Shown here piece after piece: positions 1-10,205 of a stretch of DNA of 64,000 nt. A program made the position numbers and the translations under genes. Under the pieces are notes generated by a model that had not been told where the DNA came from, did no database searches, and was given only the letters and a program-made list of their open reading frames with translations. This DNA comes from Winogradskyella wichelsiae (GTDB taxonomy: Bacteria > Bacteroidota > Bacteroidia > Flavobacteriales > Flavobacteriaceae): assembly GCF_013403925.1 (NCBI RefSeq), contig NZ_JABFDJ010000010.1:1-64000 (forward strand), given 5' to 3'. Positions within the stretch are counted from its first letter, which is position 1; the number at the start of each line of letters is the position of its first letter.

Positions 1-649
1 CCTTTCCTAATTGAATCATTACTGTTGTAGTAATCATATTAAGAACTAATTTTTGAGCCGTACCAGCTTTCATTCTTGAACTTCCTGTTAAGAATTCTGG
101 GCCTACTATAACTTCGATAGGAAATTGAGCTGTTAAAGATAAAGGACTATTTTGGTTACATGTAATACAGCCTGTTATAATATTTTGTGCGTTACATCTT
201 TCTAAAGCACTAATAACATAAGGGGTGGTTCCTGAAGCAGCAATACCGATAACAACATCTTTTTCTGAAATTTGATATGCTTCTAAATCTTTCCAACCTT
301 GAGTGGTTGAATCTTCTGCATTTTCTACTGCTTTTCTTATGGCTTTGTCTCCACCTGCTATAATTCCTACAACTAAATCATGTGAAACTCCGAAAGTAGG
401 AGGGCATTCTGAGGCATCTAAAATTCCTAAACGACCACTTGTACCAGCTCCCATATAGAAAAGACGACCTCCATCTTTTAATTTATTAACGATTTGAAAA
501 ATAAAAGCTTCTACTTGTGGTAATGCTTTTTCTACAGCTAATGGAACACTTTGGTCTTCTTTATTTATAGAATGTATAATCTCGTTAATAGACATATTTT
601 CGAGATTAGTATAATTTGAGTCTTGCTCTGTTGTCTTTATAAAATTCAT
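1..649 (-). CDS. murQ: N-acetylmuramic acid 6-phosphate etherase (3' end beyond window)
   Basis: MurQ cleaves the lactyl ether of MurNAc-6-phosphate to give GlcNAc-6-phosphate and D-lactate in cytoplasmic cell-wall recycling. I translated it by hand from the ATG at 649; 216 codons are visible and the frame is open to the window edge. The SIS-domain core is clear: MGAGTSGRLG near residue 66, DASECPPTFG near 78 with Glu81 matching the first catalytic Glu of the family, NAED near 110 with the second (Glu112), and GSSRMKAGTAQK near 189. The family is about 270-300 residues, so only the C-terminal helical part is missing. It reads away from the DUF4249 gene in the same direction, 204 bases downstream of it. 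Confidence 0.95.
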   Translation of the reverse strand, partial: MNFIKTTEQDSNYTNLENMSINEIIHSINKEDQSVPLAVEKALPQVEAFIFQIVNKLKDGGRLFYMGAGTSGRLGILDASECPPTFGVSHDLVVGIIAGGDKAIRKAVENAEDSTTQGWKDLEAYQISEKDVVIGIAASGTTPYVISALERCNAQNIITGCITCNQNSPLSLTAQFPIEVIVGPEFLTGSSRMKAGTAQKLVLNMITTTVMIQLGK

Positions 650-704
650 GCCTTAAAGGTAAGAAATAATTTTGGCGTATAGGCTGCATTAGTGGTAGTA
701 ACGG

Positions 705-840
705 CATCCTTTTTACAAAATTCATGAAGTAATTAGTATTGCTATACAATCTATAAATAGGCGAACTATTTTTAATAGCGGCTAAGTAATTTGTAAAAAG
801 ATATAGTGGATAACGCGACCCACCCTAAGGTGGGGAATGC
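705..840. repeat. REP-like structured intergenic element
   Basis: An exact 11-bp inverted repeat (709-719 ctttttacaaa and 790-800 tttgtaaaaag) encloses 70 bases. It is followed by a 6-bp hairpin, cccacc (819-824), loop ctaa, ggtggg (829-834), ending in ggaatgccc. On the minus strand the right end reads GGGCATTCCCC, the hairpin, then CGCGTTATCCACTATATC. This layout resembles dispersed REP elements I remember from Bacteroidota genomes, but copy number cannot be tested in this window. Confidence 0.45.
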
Positions 841-853
841 CCAAAAAAATAAT

Positions 854-1669
854 TTATTCTACAGTATAAATAACTTCATCTACTTCTGATAATCTGAAAT
901 AACCATAAGGGTAATTATCAGGATTGGTTGTATTAACACAATTTCCGCGTACTGTTGCGGGCTGCGTTTGAAAAGGTCCTCCGCCAGAATCTCCTCCTTG
1001 TTGTAATAGAATGTACATAAAATTGTAAAATTGATTAGAGATGCCATAATTTCTTATGGTTACAATATCTCCGGATTCTAAATCTTCTTCTGTGTAAAAG
1101 CCGAAAATTTGATTACCATCTGTAAAAGTATCATCATTAACATTTAAGTCTGGAACGACTGGAATATCACTAATAAATTCGAATAAATAATAGTTGTCAA
1201 TTTCAGCAGGATCGGTGTAATAAGCTTTGAGCTCTATATCGTCACCCGAAAATCCACCTTCATTATTTTGCTCTATATAATCTATAGGAACAACGGCTGT
1301 TAAGGTCTCGGTTGCGGTATAAGTTTCGCCTTCGTAATCTATGGTTAAGGTGTAAACTTCATCTATTGTTGGGATGAAAGTACTATTATTATAAATGCCT
1401 GTATTGTCTGTTTCTATAAAATTGAACGTGTTGCCAGAGGTATTTGAAACCTGTATGGTTGCACCGTTTGCAGGAGGAACTGTTTCGTCGAAAAAAGGTG
1501 CTGACAAAGTTAGCTTTATACTTTGTTCGTTACCTGTGGTGCCTTTAAAATAGTTGATAGATGCTTCTATAACCAATCTAGGTTCTGCAGTATTTAAATC
1601 GACGTCAATGACATCTTCGCAATTAGTAAAAAGGATTAAAATGAGACTTATATATAGTAATCTTTTCAT
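854..1669 (-). CDS. DUF4249 family outer-membrane lipoprotein
   Basis: This 271-residue protein starts with a lipoprotein signal peptide; the lipobox cysteine is Cys17 in LFTNCED. The VDLN-x-AEPRLVIEA segment just after it, the beta-rich body and the conserved FxxYxYxYFRLSEVDE-like C-terminal segment are typical of DUF4249. These proteins are found in Bacteroidota next to TonB-dependent receptors and are presumed surface or periplasmic partners of transport, with no proven biochemical role. The gene lies 3 bases downstream of the TonB-receptor gene at 1673-4048, so the two are almost certainly co-transcribed. Confidence 0.85.
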   Translation of the reverse strand: MKRLLYISLILILFTNCEDVIDVDLNTAEPRLVIEASINYFKGTTGNEQSIKLTLSAPFFDETVPPANGATIQVSNTSGNTFNFIETDNTGIYNNSTFIPTIDEVYTLTIDYEGETYTATETLTAVVPIDYIEQNNEGGFSGDDIELKAYYTDPAEIDNYYLFEFISDIPVVPDLNVNDDTFTDGNQIFGFYTEEDLESGDIVTIRNYGISNQFYNFMYILLQQGGDSGGGPFQTQPATVRGNCVNTTNPDNYPYGYFRLSEVDEVIYTVE

Positions 1670-1672
1670 GAT

Positions 1673-4048
1673 TTAAAATTTGAAATTATAAGAAAATGAT
1701 GGCACGACACCAAAAATAGATAAGCGTGTAGCTTCATTAGTGCCTGAGTTTCTGTTTTCGCTAAAGGAAATACTTGCGGCATTTTTTCTGTTATAGACGT
1801 TGTATAATCCGAATACCCATTCGCCTTTAAAGTTCTTTGTGCTTTCTGGATTTGGGTTGTAATTAACAGCTAAATCTAAACGGTGATAGGAGGTAAGCCT
1901 GCTAGAATTTCGGGCTTCGTAATTAGGAATGGTGATATTATTATATTGATATTGTCCGTTTGGATAGGTCGTTGGCTGACCTGTTTGAAAAACAAAGTTA
2001 GAACTGAAAGACCATTTTTTATTTAATTCGTAACTTCCTGTAATGGAAATATCGTGTGTTTTATCGTAAGGTGTGTTGTACCATTGTCCGTTGTTAATTC
2101 CAGTTTCAATGGCTGTTCTTCCAGGTGTTCTTTGTTCTGATTTTGATAATGTGTAAGCAACCCAGCCTGTAAACTTGCCTTCATTTTTTTTGAAAAGAAC
2201 CTCTAAACCATAAGCGCGCCCTTCACCATTAAGAATCACTTGTTCTATAGCGTCGTTTGCAATTAAATCGGCACCATCAATATAATCAATACGATTTTTA
2301 ATGGTTTTATAAAAACTTTCGACTTCTAAGGAATAAGCATTGTTATTGAATGTTCTAAAATACCCGATAGCAACCTGATCTAATAATTGAGGTTTGATGT
2401 ATTTTCCACTTGGCGACCAAACATCTAAAGGTGTTGGTGAGCTTGTGTTAGACAGTAAATGCAAATATTGGCTCATACGATTATAACTTGCTTTTACAGA
2501 AGATTTATCATTTAATTGATAAGCAATTGCTAAACGAGGTTCGAGGTTTGCAAAAGATTCTATAACATCACTTTTACTAAAAGTTTCTGTGCCTATAGGA
2601 TCGGCTTTTTCGTAGATGCCAAAAGTTTCATTAAATATTAATGGACTATAGTTTTCATATACATTTAATTCATCTTGCCCTAATCGGTGAAACATACTTA
2701 ATCTGGCACCGTAACTAACCGATAATTTATCACTTATTTTATGTTCTGCATCTATGTAAATGGCATTTTCGAATGCATATTTATCAATAAGTTTATATGG
2801 GTTAATACCCGAATCGTCATTAATAGGTTGAATATCTCCTGGGTTAAATTTGTAATACATACTATTTAAACCATATTCTAGTTTAAAATCATTACTGATG
2901 TAATGTTTGAAGTCGTATTTAAGGTTGACGTTTTTTATACCTGAAACCCAGTCAAAGCCAACGAAATCTAATTTTAATCCGTAGTAATAGTCGGAATAAA
3001 TAAGTGATAAATTTGAAAATATTTTGTCTGAATAAAGATGATTCCACCTAAAGTTAACTACAGAATTCCCGAATGTATTCTCGAAAGTGTCAGAAAACTT
3101 AAAAACATCACGTCCAAAATAACCGGAAAGATAAATGTTATTATTATCGTTTATGTTGTAACTTAATTTTGTGTTAATATCATAGAAATAAGCAATATTA
3201 TCTAAGTCAAAAAGGGGTAGGAAAAGATGTGCATAACTGCTACGGCCACCTATTAAAAAGGAACCTTTGTCTTTTTTAATTGGACCTTCAGCTAATAGAC
3301 GGCTAGATATAAGTCCAATTCCACCATTCATATGAAAAGACTTGCTATTCCCTTCTTTCTGATAGATATCTAAGACAGAAGATATACGGCCTCCGTATTT
3401 AGAAGGTATTCCGCCTTTATATAATTTAATATCTTTTATGGCATCAGGGTTAAAAACCGAAAAGAACCCAAAAAGGTGAGACGAATTAAAAATTGTAGCC
3501 TCATCTAAAAGAATAAGATTTTGATCAGCAGCACCACCTCTAACATTAAAGCCTGAAGAGCCTTCGCCAGCATTGGTAACACCAGGTAAGAGGGTGATAG
3601 ATTTTATAACATCGACTTCTCCTAAAACAACAGGCATGTTCTTTATCGTTTTTATGGATAAAGAATTAACGCTCATTTGTGGTTTTTTAATGTTTAATCT
3701 TTCAATGTTATCAGTAATAACAACTTCATCTAAACTTTCAGTGTTTTCGTTAAGTTTATAGTTTTTTGTAAGATTACCATTAAGAATTAAGGTTTCAGAA
3801 ATTGTTTTAAAGCCTAGGTAACTTATTTGTATGTTATGCGTACCAGCAGGTAAAGTAATAGAGTAAAAGCCATATTCGTTGGTAACAGTCCCTGTTTGTT
3901 GCTCGGAAATAATGACGTTAACACCAATAAGTGTTTCATTACTTTGGTTATCTGCTATTGTGCCGCTAAGCGTAAAATTTTCTTGAGCTTGAAGTAGAAT
4001 AGGGCAGAGTAAAAAGAGATAAAGGATTCTTTTGAGAACTAATATCAT
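1673..4048 (-). CDS. TonB-dependent receptor with carboxypeptidase-like regulatory N-domain
   Basis: This is a 791-residue outer-membrane transporter. A signal peptide (about 1-22, ending LLQAQ) is followed by a CarboxypepD_reg-like beta-sandwich (about 26-110, with GTVTNEYGFYSITLPAG and YLGFKT). The plug domain (about 125-235) contains the motif GFNVRGGAADQNLILLDEA. The 22-strand-type barrel ends in the aromatic SFSYNFKF typical of BAM substrates. Family knowledge says such receptors import a ligand using TonB energy; the ligand cannot be read from sequence. It is paired with the DUF4249 lipoprotein. A possible ECF-sigma promoter lies 44-69 bases upstream of the start. Confidence 0.92.
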   Translation of the reverse strand: MILVLKRILYLFLLCPILLQAQENFTLSGTIADNQSNETLIGVNVIISEQQTGTVTNEYGFYSITLPAGTHNIQISYLGFKTISETLILNGNLTKNYKLNENTESLDEVVITDNIERLNIKKPQMSVNSLSIKTIKNMPVVLGEVDVIKSITLLPGVTNAGEGSSGFNVRGGAADQNLILLDEATIFNSSHLFGFFSVFNPDAIKDIKLYKGGIPSKYGGRISSVLDIYQKEGNSKSFHMNGGIGLISSRLLAEGPIKKDKGSFLIGGRSSYAHLFLPLFDLDNIAYFYDINTKLSYNINDNNNIYLSGYFGRDVFKFSDTFENTFGNSVVNFRWNHLYSDKIFSNLSLIYSDYYYGLKLDFVGFDWVSGIKNVNLKYDFKHYISNDFKLEYGLNSMYYKFNPGDIQPINDDSGINPYKLIDKYAFENAIYIDAEHKISDKLSVSYGARLSMFHRLGQDELNVYENYSPLIFNETFGIYEKADPIGTETFSKSDVIESFANLEPRLAIAYQLNDKSSVKASYNRMSQYLHLLSNTSSPTPLDVWSPSGKYIKPQLLDQVAIGYFRTFNNNAYSLEVESFYKTIKNRIDYIDGADLIANDAIEQVILNGEGRAYGLEVLFKKNEGKFTGWVAYTLSKSEQRTPGRTAIETGINNGQWYNTPYDKTHDISITGSYELNKKWSFSSNFVFQTGQPTTYPNGQYQYNNITIPNYEARNSSRLTSYHRLDLAVNYNPNPESTKNFKGEWVFGLYNVYNRKNAASISFSENRNSGTNEATRLSIFGVVPSFSYNFKF

Positions 4049-4091
4049 AACTTATGAATGATCTAATTGATTGATGGGGTATTTTACGTTT

Positions 4092-4117
4092 GACGATTAG
4101 CGTAACTTTTTGTTACA
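4092..4117 (-). promoter_or_regulatory. candidate ECF-sigma type promoter for the TonB-receptor gene
   Basis: On the minus strand TGTAAC (4117-4112) is followed after exactly 16 bases by CGTC (4095-4092), the -35/-10 pattern of many ECF sigma factors. No TAnnTTTG housekeeping -10 is present between the receptor start at 4048 and the upstream terminator. The TGTAAC also forms a small inverted repeat with GTTACG. This is inference from motif and spacing only. Confidence 0.35.
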
Positions 4118-4136
4118 TAATATTAAAAATAAATAA

Positions 4137-4162
4137 AAAAAGCTTCCCGAAGGAAGCTTTTT
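4137..4162 (-). terminator. intrinsic terminator of icd
   Basis: An 11-bp stem (4137-4147 with 4152-4162) carries, on the minus strand, a TTCG tetraloop and a run of T. It sits 25 bases after the icd stop. The stem is symmetric (A-run/T-run), but no gene uses it on the plus strand. Confidence 0.85.
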
Positions 4163-4186
4163 AGTATAACAATAATATAATATTAG

Positions 4187-6481
<2,295 letters not shown>

Positions 6482-6555
6482 TTACACGTATAAGATTGTT
6501 AGTTAAGTGAGTTTAATTTTATGAAATTGATAAATAAACTCTTAAAATATTTAAT

Positions 6556-7131
6556 TTAACCTTTTATCTTAATATTATAGCTGTATAATAACCCTGAAAG
6601 GTTTTCTTTAGAAAAAGTAGCTTGTTTTACTTGATTTGCGGCAGGATTAAGGGTGAAATTATAAGCTGTTGAGAAGTCTGCTTGTTCAATATTTGTACTT
6701 TCAAAAATAGACTGTTTAAGATCGCAATTGTTAAAAACCACTTGTTTTGCTTTGCACTCAGTAAAATCTACCTGATGCATTATACATGAATTGAATTTTG
6801 TATGATTAATTTTTAATTGGTAAAAGCTACTTAAATTTAATGTGCAATTAGTAAAATTGAAGGATAGCAGGAATGTGTTACAATTTTGAAATAGTACACC
6901 TAGAATTTTACAATCTTTAAATTGAGCGGCATTAAACGTCGTATGCATTACATTAGCATTGCTAAAATTACAGCCTATGAAGTAGCATTCTAAAAATATA
7001 ACATTTGAAAGATCTGTACTTTCAAAATTACAATCTGTAAATGTACAGTCTGTATATTCTGCTTTTGCAAAGGGTAGGGTTGTATAGTCTCTGGTATTAA
7101 AATCTTGTTCGTATATAAGTGGTAAGTTCAT
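6556..7131 (-). CDS. pentapeptide-repeat protein
   Basis: The protein has 191 residues from the ATG at 7131; a further in-frame ATG at 7146 would add only five residues. Tandem A(D/N)LxX-like five-residue units run through most of the length, for example CTFTDCNFESTDLSNVIF and CDLKQSIFESTNIEQADF, with the usual aromatic or leucine at the centre of each unit. This predicts a right-handed quadrilateral beta-helix. Small flavobacterial members are of unknown function; Qnr-type proteins that protect DNA gyrase share the fold, but nothing here specifically shows that role. It has no signal peptide, so it is probably cytoplasmic. Confidence 0.85.
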   Translation of the reverse strand: MNLPLIYEQDFNTRDYTTLPFAKAEYTDCTFTDCNFESTDLSNVIFLECYFIGCNFSNANVMHTTFNAAQFKDCKILGVLFQNCNTFLLSFNFTNCTLNLSSFYQLKINHTKFNSCIMHQVDFTECKAKQVVFNNCDLKQSIFESTNIEQADFSTAYNFTLNPAANQVKQATFSKENLSGLLYSYNIKIKG

Positions 7132-7196
7132 TATGCAAGAATACAAAAGAAATAAATAAGTAATTAGTATGTATTAGGTTATTGATTTAAAAATAA

Positions 7197-7237
7197 AAAG
7201 CCATATCATTCAGAATAATCTGCAGTGATATGGCTTT
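7197..7237 (-). terminator. orphan terminator-like hairpin
   Basis: A perfect 12-bp stem (7197-7208 aaagccatatca with 7226-7237) has a 17-base loop. On the minus strand it is followed by a T-rich tail (ttttattttt); on the plus strand the tail is weak. The nearest minus-strand gene upstream, rplS, already has its own strong terminator 530 bases earlier. Confidence 0.7.
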
Positions 7238-7766
7238 CTTAGAAACAAAACTATCTTAATCTATTTAGAATTCACTAAATAAGTTCAATGACTAAAATCA
7301 TTAACTTGTTTGATTACGTAGTCTCTGCTTCAAATTCGAAACATTTTATACCATTCAAAATGTATTGACTTGGTATGACTTTGTTTCTTAGGTTTATTTT
7401 TTGGTACTAAATTCTATGTTTTTCAAATTAATGAATTCAATAGAATGGAATATTACTCATTTTAATGAGCTTTTCTCTTTAATAAAGTGATCTATTAAAA
7501 GCACATTATTAAGTTTAGTGGTCTAGTACAAATTAGTTGTTTACACAAACTGTAATAAAACCTAAAAAAACAACCCTAATTCCTAAAGAACGAATCTTTA
7601 GTAACAATTTAATATTAATTTGAAATTCAATTCAATTCAAAACCAAGCAACGCTTGTTATTAATTGTTTAACTAATTTACGTAATTATTTGAGATTAACT
7701 ATGTTTTTTAACATTTTAGATATCAACAGTTTATAAACTATACTTATTAACAAAAGTTAATAACCC

Positions 7767-7796
7767 AAAAAAGCCTTCTTTTCAGAAGGCTTTTTT
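7767..7796 (-). terminator. intrinsic terminator of rplS
   Basis: A 13-bp stem (7767-7779 with 7784-7796) has a GAAA tetraloop on the minus strand and ends in six T. It lies 22 bases after the rplS stop. Confidence 0.9.
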
Positions 7797-7817
7797 ATTG
7801 TAATATATAAGTTGGAA

Positions 7818-8168
7818 TTATCTTCTAACCTCTTTGATTCTTGCTTTTTTACCAGTAAGACCTCTAAAGTAGAAAATTCTAGCTCTACGTACTTTACCAC
7901 GTTTGTTAACTTCTACTTTTTGTAAAGCAGGTAAGTTAACTGGGAAGATACGCTCAACACCAATTGTTCCAGACATTTTACGGATTGTAAACGTTTCAGA
8001 AGATCCACTTCCTTTACGTTGTAATACAACACCTCTAAAAAACTGCGTACGAACTTTTTCACCTTCTCTAATTTCATAAAATACTGTGATAGTATCACCA
8101 GCACTGAATTCAGGAAAGTCTTTACGTGTTACAAATTCGTCTTGTACAAATTTTATTAAAGAACTCAT
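7818..8168 (-). CDS. rplS: 50S ribosomal protein L19
   Basis: bL19 lies at the 30S-50S interface of the ribosome. The 116-residue length matches the family. Conserved parts are FxxGDTITVFYEIREGEKVRTQ (residues about 21-42), FRGVVLQRKGSGSSETFTIRK and GVERIFPVNLP, with the basic C-terminal tail KKARIKEVRR. It lies downstream of trmD, as in most bacteria, here with a 106-codon membrane protein between them. It has its own strong promoter and a leader of about 70 bases, so it can be expressed apart from trmD. A 63-codon ORF in another frame inside it is a shadow. Confidence 0.98.
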   Translation of the reverse strand: MSSLIKFVQDEFVTRKDFPEFSAGDTITVFYEIREGEKVRTQFFRGVVLQRKGSGSSETFTIRKMSGTIGVERIFPVNLPALQKVEVNKRGKVRRARIFYFRGLTGKKARIKEVRR

Positions 8169-8236
8169 TTTATTTTATTTATAATAGTTTGATTTAAAGC
8201 AACATTCGCGATTCTCGCCAGAGGTTGGTCCAAATT
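8169..8236 (-). promoter_or_regulatory. rplS 5' leader, possible ribosomal-protein autoregulatory element
   Basis: The predicted transcript start near 8236 leaves about 68 untranslated bases. The minus strand carries a compact hairpin, GGCGA-GAA-TCGC, and flanking GC-richer sequence that stands out from the AT-rich surroundings. I recall that candidate L19 leader structures have been proposed for Flavobacteriia but cannot check this one against them. Confidence 0.4.
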
Positions 8237-8242
8237 GGTTTG

Positions 8243-8272
8243 CAAAAGTAATGATATTTATAATATACACAA
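8243..8272 (-). promoter_or_regulatory. rplS promoter
   Basis: The minus strand has TTG (8272-8270), 19 bases, then TACTTTTG (8250-8243), a full match to TTG-N17-23-TAnnTTTG of Bacteroidota primary sigma. Confidence 0.75.
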
Positions 8273-8315
8273 TGCTTTAACGCATTATTTTTATAAGGGT
8301 CAGCTTATTCTAATT

Positions 8316-8636
8316 CTATGATTTCTTTTTTGAAAATTCTGTTATAGCAAGGATTGTTAATCCTATAGTAAATATTAAATAAGATAAACTCTGAACGATG
8401 TTAGAAACACCTTGTAACAGTAATAAAGTATCCATACTTCCTCTGCCTGCAAAAACGTTAAGAATAATATTTCCGATGTAAGTAATAAATACTAAAATAG
8501 TACCTATTAAAATGATCCATGTTGCTAGAGTCTTCTTCTTTATAAAAAGAATAATTGACGCCATTAATATAATAAGCGTTGAAAAAACACTAATAATAGA
8601 ACCTATTGTAAAAAGCATTTCAGTAGAACTAAGCAT
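8316..8636 (-). CDS. small hypothetical three-helix membrane protein
   Basis: I do not recognise this 106-residue protein. Three hydrophobic segments at about residues 9-31, 38-62 and 78-100 suggest three transmembrane helices, with a basic KKK between the first two and a KKKS C-terminus. It lies 18 bases downstream of trmD on the same strand and is probably co-transcribed with it. Placement between trmD and rplS is unusual, since those genes are adjacent in many bacteria. No catalytic motif is visible. Confidence 0.75.
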   Translation of the reverse strand: MLSSTEMLFTIGSIISVFSTLIILMASIILFIKKKTLATWIILIGTILVFITYIGNIILNVFAGRGSMDTLLLLQGVSNIVQSLSYLIFTIGLTILAITEFSKKKS

Positions 8637-8654
8637 TCTATATCAATTTAGTAA

Positions 8655-9332
8655 TTAATCTTCTAAAAGATCTGGTCGTCTTTCTTGAGTTCTTTTATAA
8701 GCTTGTTCCTCTCGCCATTTTTCAATTTTAGGGAAGTTACCACTGAATAATACTTCAGGAACTTTCATTCCATCATACTCTCTAGGCTTTGTATAAATCG
8801 GTGGTGCTAATAAATTATCTTGAAATGAATCTGTTAAAGCAGACGTCTCATTCCCTAAAACACCAGGTATTAATCTAATTACTGCATCACATAAAACAGC
8901 AGCGCCTAATTCACCTCCAGATAGCACATAATCACCAATAGATATTTCTCGAGTTATAAACTTATCGCGCACGCGTTGGTCTACACCTTTGTAATGGCCA
9001 CATAAAATAATAATGTTTTCTTTTAAAGACGTTTGATTGGCGATACTTTGGTTTAATTGCTCTCCATCTGGTGTCATATATATAAGCTCGTCGTAATGAC
9101 GCTCTTTTTGTAGTTTTGAAATACACTTATCAATAGGTTCTATAGTCATTACCATACCTGCACCTCCACCAAATTGAGTGTCATCAACAGATTTATAGCC
9201 ACCTGTTGCATAATCTCTTAAATTATGAAAGTGAACTTCCACTAAACCAGCTTCAATAGCACGTTTTAAGATTGAGGCTTCAAACGGACTTTTTAAAAGT
9301 TCTGGTAATACAGTAATAATATCTATACGCAT
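8655..9332 (-). CDS. trmD: tRNA (guanine37-N1)-methyltransferase
   Basis: TrmD transfers a methyl group from SAM to N1 of G37 beside the anticodon and so prevents +1 frameshifts. The 225-residue protein has the trefoil-knot SPOUT signature: [10 protein letters not shown] (111-120) and [14 protein letters not shown] (131-144). The catalytic aspartate is Asp168 in ALTDSF. The N-terminal [12 protein letters not shown] is canonical and fixes the start at 9332. The gene precedes the small membrane protein and rplS on the same strand. Confidence 0.97.
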   Translation of the reverse strand: MRIDIITVLPELLKSPFEASILKRAIEAGLVEVHFHNLRDYATGGYKSVDDTQFGGGAGMVMTIEPIDKCISKLQKERHYDELIYMTPDGEQLNQSIANQTSLKENIIILCGHYKGVDQRVRDKFITREISIGDYVLSGGELGAAVLCDAVIRLIPGVLGNETSALTDSFQDNLLAPPIYTKPREYDGMKVPEVLFSGNFPKIEKWREEQAYKRTQERRPDLLED

Positions 9333-9449
9333 GATTCATTTATATAAGATTGCGAAGATATAGAATTGGTACGATTTATATCTAAGTATTTTATAGAGAT
9401 TATTTAAAGCGCCATTTATAGAAGTGTTGGTAAAAAATGAAAGGGAATT

Positions 9450-9998
9450 TTATTCTAGTTTAATTGTTTTACTAATTCTCAATCCAAAATTATTAACCCT
9501 CGTCCAATCTGTATATTCTATAGGCGTATTAGATGAAGTAGGACCATGAGTTAGTCTCATAATTAATTTAATCATTAATTTATCAATTATTGAATAAGAT
9601 TTATAATCTAATTTACCTGCAAATACTTCTAAAATATCAGGTTTAAAGTTGCTATTTTTTAAAAATTTAATGAGATAAGGATTTGTGTTAGGTGCGTTTT
9701 TATCTTCATTTCTAGCCACAAGATTTACAGAGAAAAAAGCGGTTTGTATTTTATGAAATTTAGAAATATTTTTTTCTATAAACTTAGAAACTTTATGATG
9801 ATGTTTTCCATAACGAATACTTGCTCCAATAATTAAAGTGTTAAAATCTAATAAATCATCATTGAAGGTATCGATAGAATATAAGTTTGTTTCAATTTTT
9901 TTATCTTCAAAAATCGTTTTTAATTTTTCGCAAATCTTTTTAGTTTGACCATCTACTGAAGAATAAATTATTCCAATTTTTTGTGCCATGATACTCAT
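9450..9998 (-). CDS. hemG: menaquinone-dependent protoporphyrinogen IX dehydrogenase, flavodoxin family
   Basis: HemG oxidises protoporphyrinogen IX to protoporphyrin IX in heme synthesis, passing electrons to quinone. The protein is 182 residues. It has the FMN phosphate loop IIYSSVDGQTKKI near the N-terminus, LIIGASIRYGKHHHKVSKFIEK, FFSVNLVARNEDKN and a late YTDWTRVNNFG; each block aligns closely with E. coli HemG as I remember it. The long segment around FAGKLDYKSYSIIDKLMIKLIMR is the HemG-specific insertion that separates it from plain flavodoxins. Translation may start at 9998 or three codons later at 9989 (MAQKIGI). Confidence 0.88.
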   Translation of the reverse strand: MSIMAQKIGIIYSSVDGQTKKICEKLKTIFEDKKIETNLYSIDTFNDDLLDFNTLIIGASIRYGKHHHKVSKFIEKNISKFHKIQTAFFSVNLVARNEDKNAPNTNPYLIKFLKNSNFKPDILEVFAGKLDYKSYSIIDKLMIKLIMRLTHGPTSSNTPIEYTDWTRVNNFGLRISKTIKLE

Positions 9999-10158
9999 TT
10001 ATTCAATAGATACTCAGTTTTTTTTGATATAAGGCAAGCAATATAATTTTAAAGAATACCTACAAATATTATAACGATTAAAAGTAATGATTTTTTGAAT
10101 TGATAAAGCTTAAAAAACGAAGTATAATTAACTACAGAATTAATTTTTGGGCACAAAA

Positions 10159-10183
10159 AAATCCGCAATGCAATTGCGGATTT
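10159..10183 (-). terminator. intrinsic terminator of the coiled-coil membrane protein gene
   Basis: A 10-bp stem, aaatccgcaa/ttgcggattt, with a 5-base loop; the minus strand continues with a T-run. It lies 22 bases past the stop at 10206. Confidence 0.85.
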
Positions 10184-10205
10184 AAATGTAATATATCAAT
10201 CTTGT

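Larger units (their letters stand above)
7132..7817. other. gene-free AT-rich region between rplS and the pentapeptide gene
   Basis: This stretch of 686 bases has no credible ORF. It contains the rplS terminator (7767-7796), an orphan terminator-like hairpin at 7197-7237 read from the minus strand, and several small inverted repeats between them: CAAGC-gtt-GCTTG on the minus strand (plus 7644-7656), and a CTAAAG/CTTTAG pair (plus about 7583-7601). A small RNA on the minus strand is possible; no clear TAnnTTTG promoter was found in it. Confidence 0.5.

Noticed and set aside
7321..7380. tRNA-like T-loop (minus strand GTTTCGAATTTGAAGC)
   Set aside because: No paired T-stem, acceptor stem or anticodon arm around it; not a tRNA.
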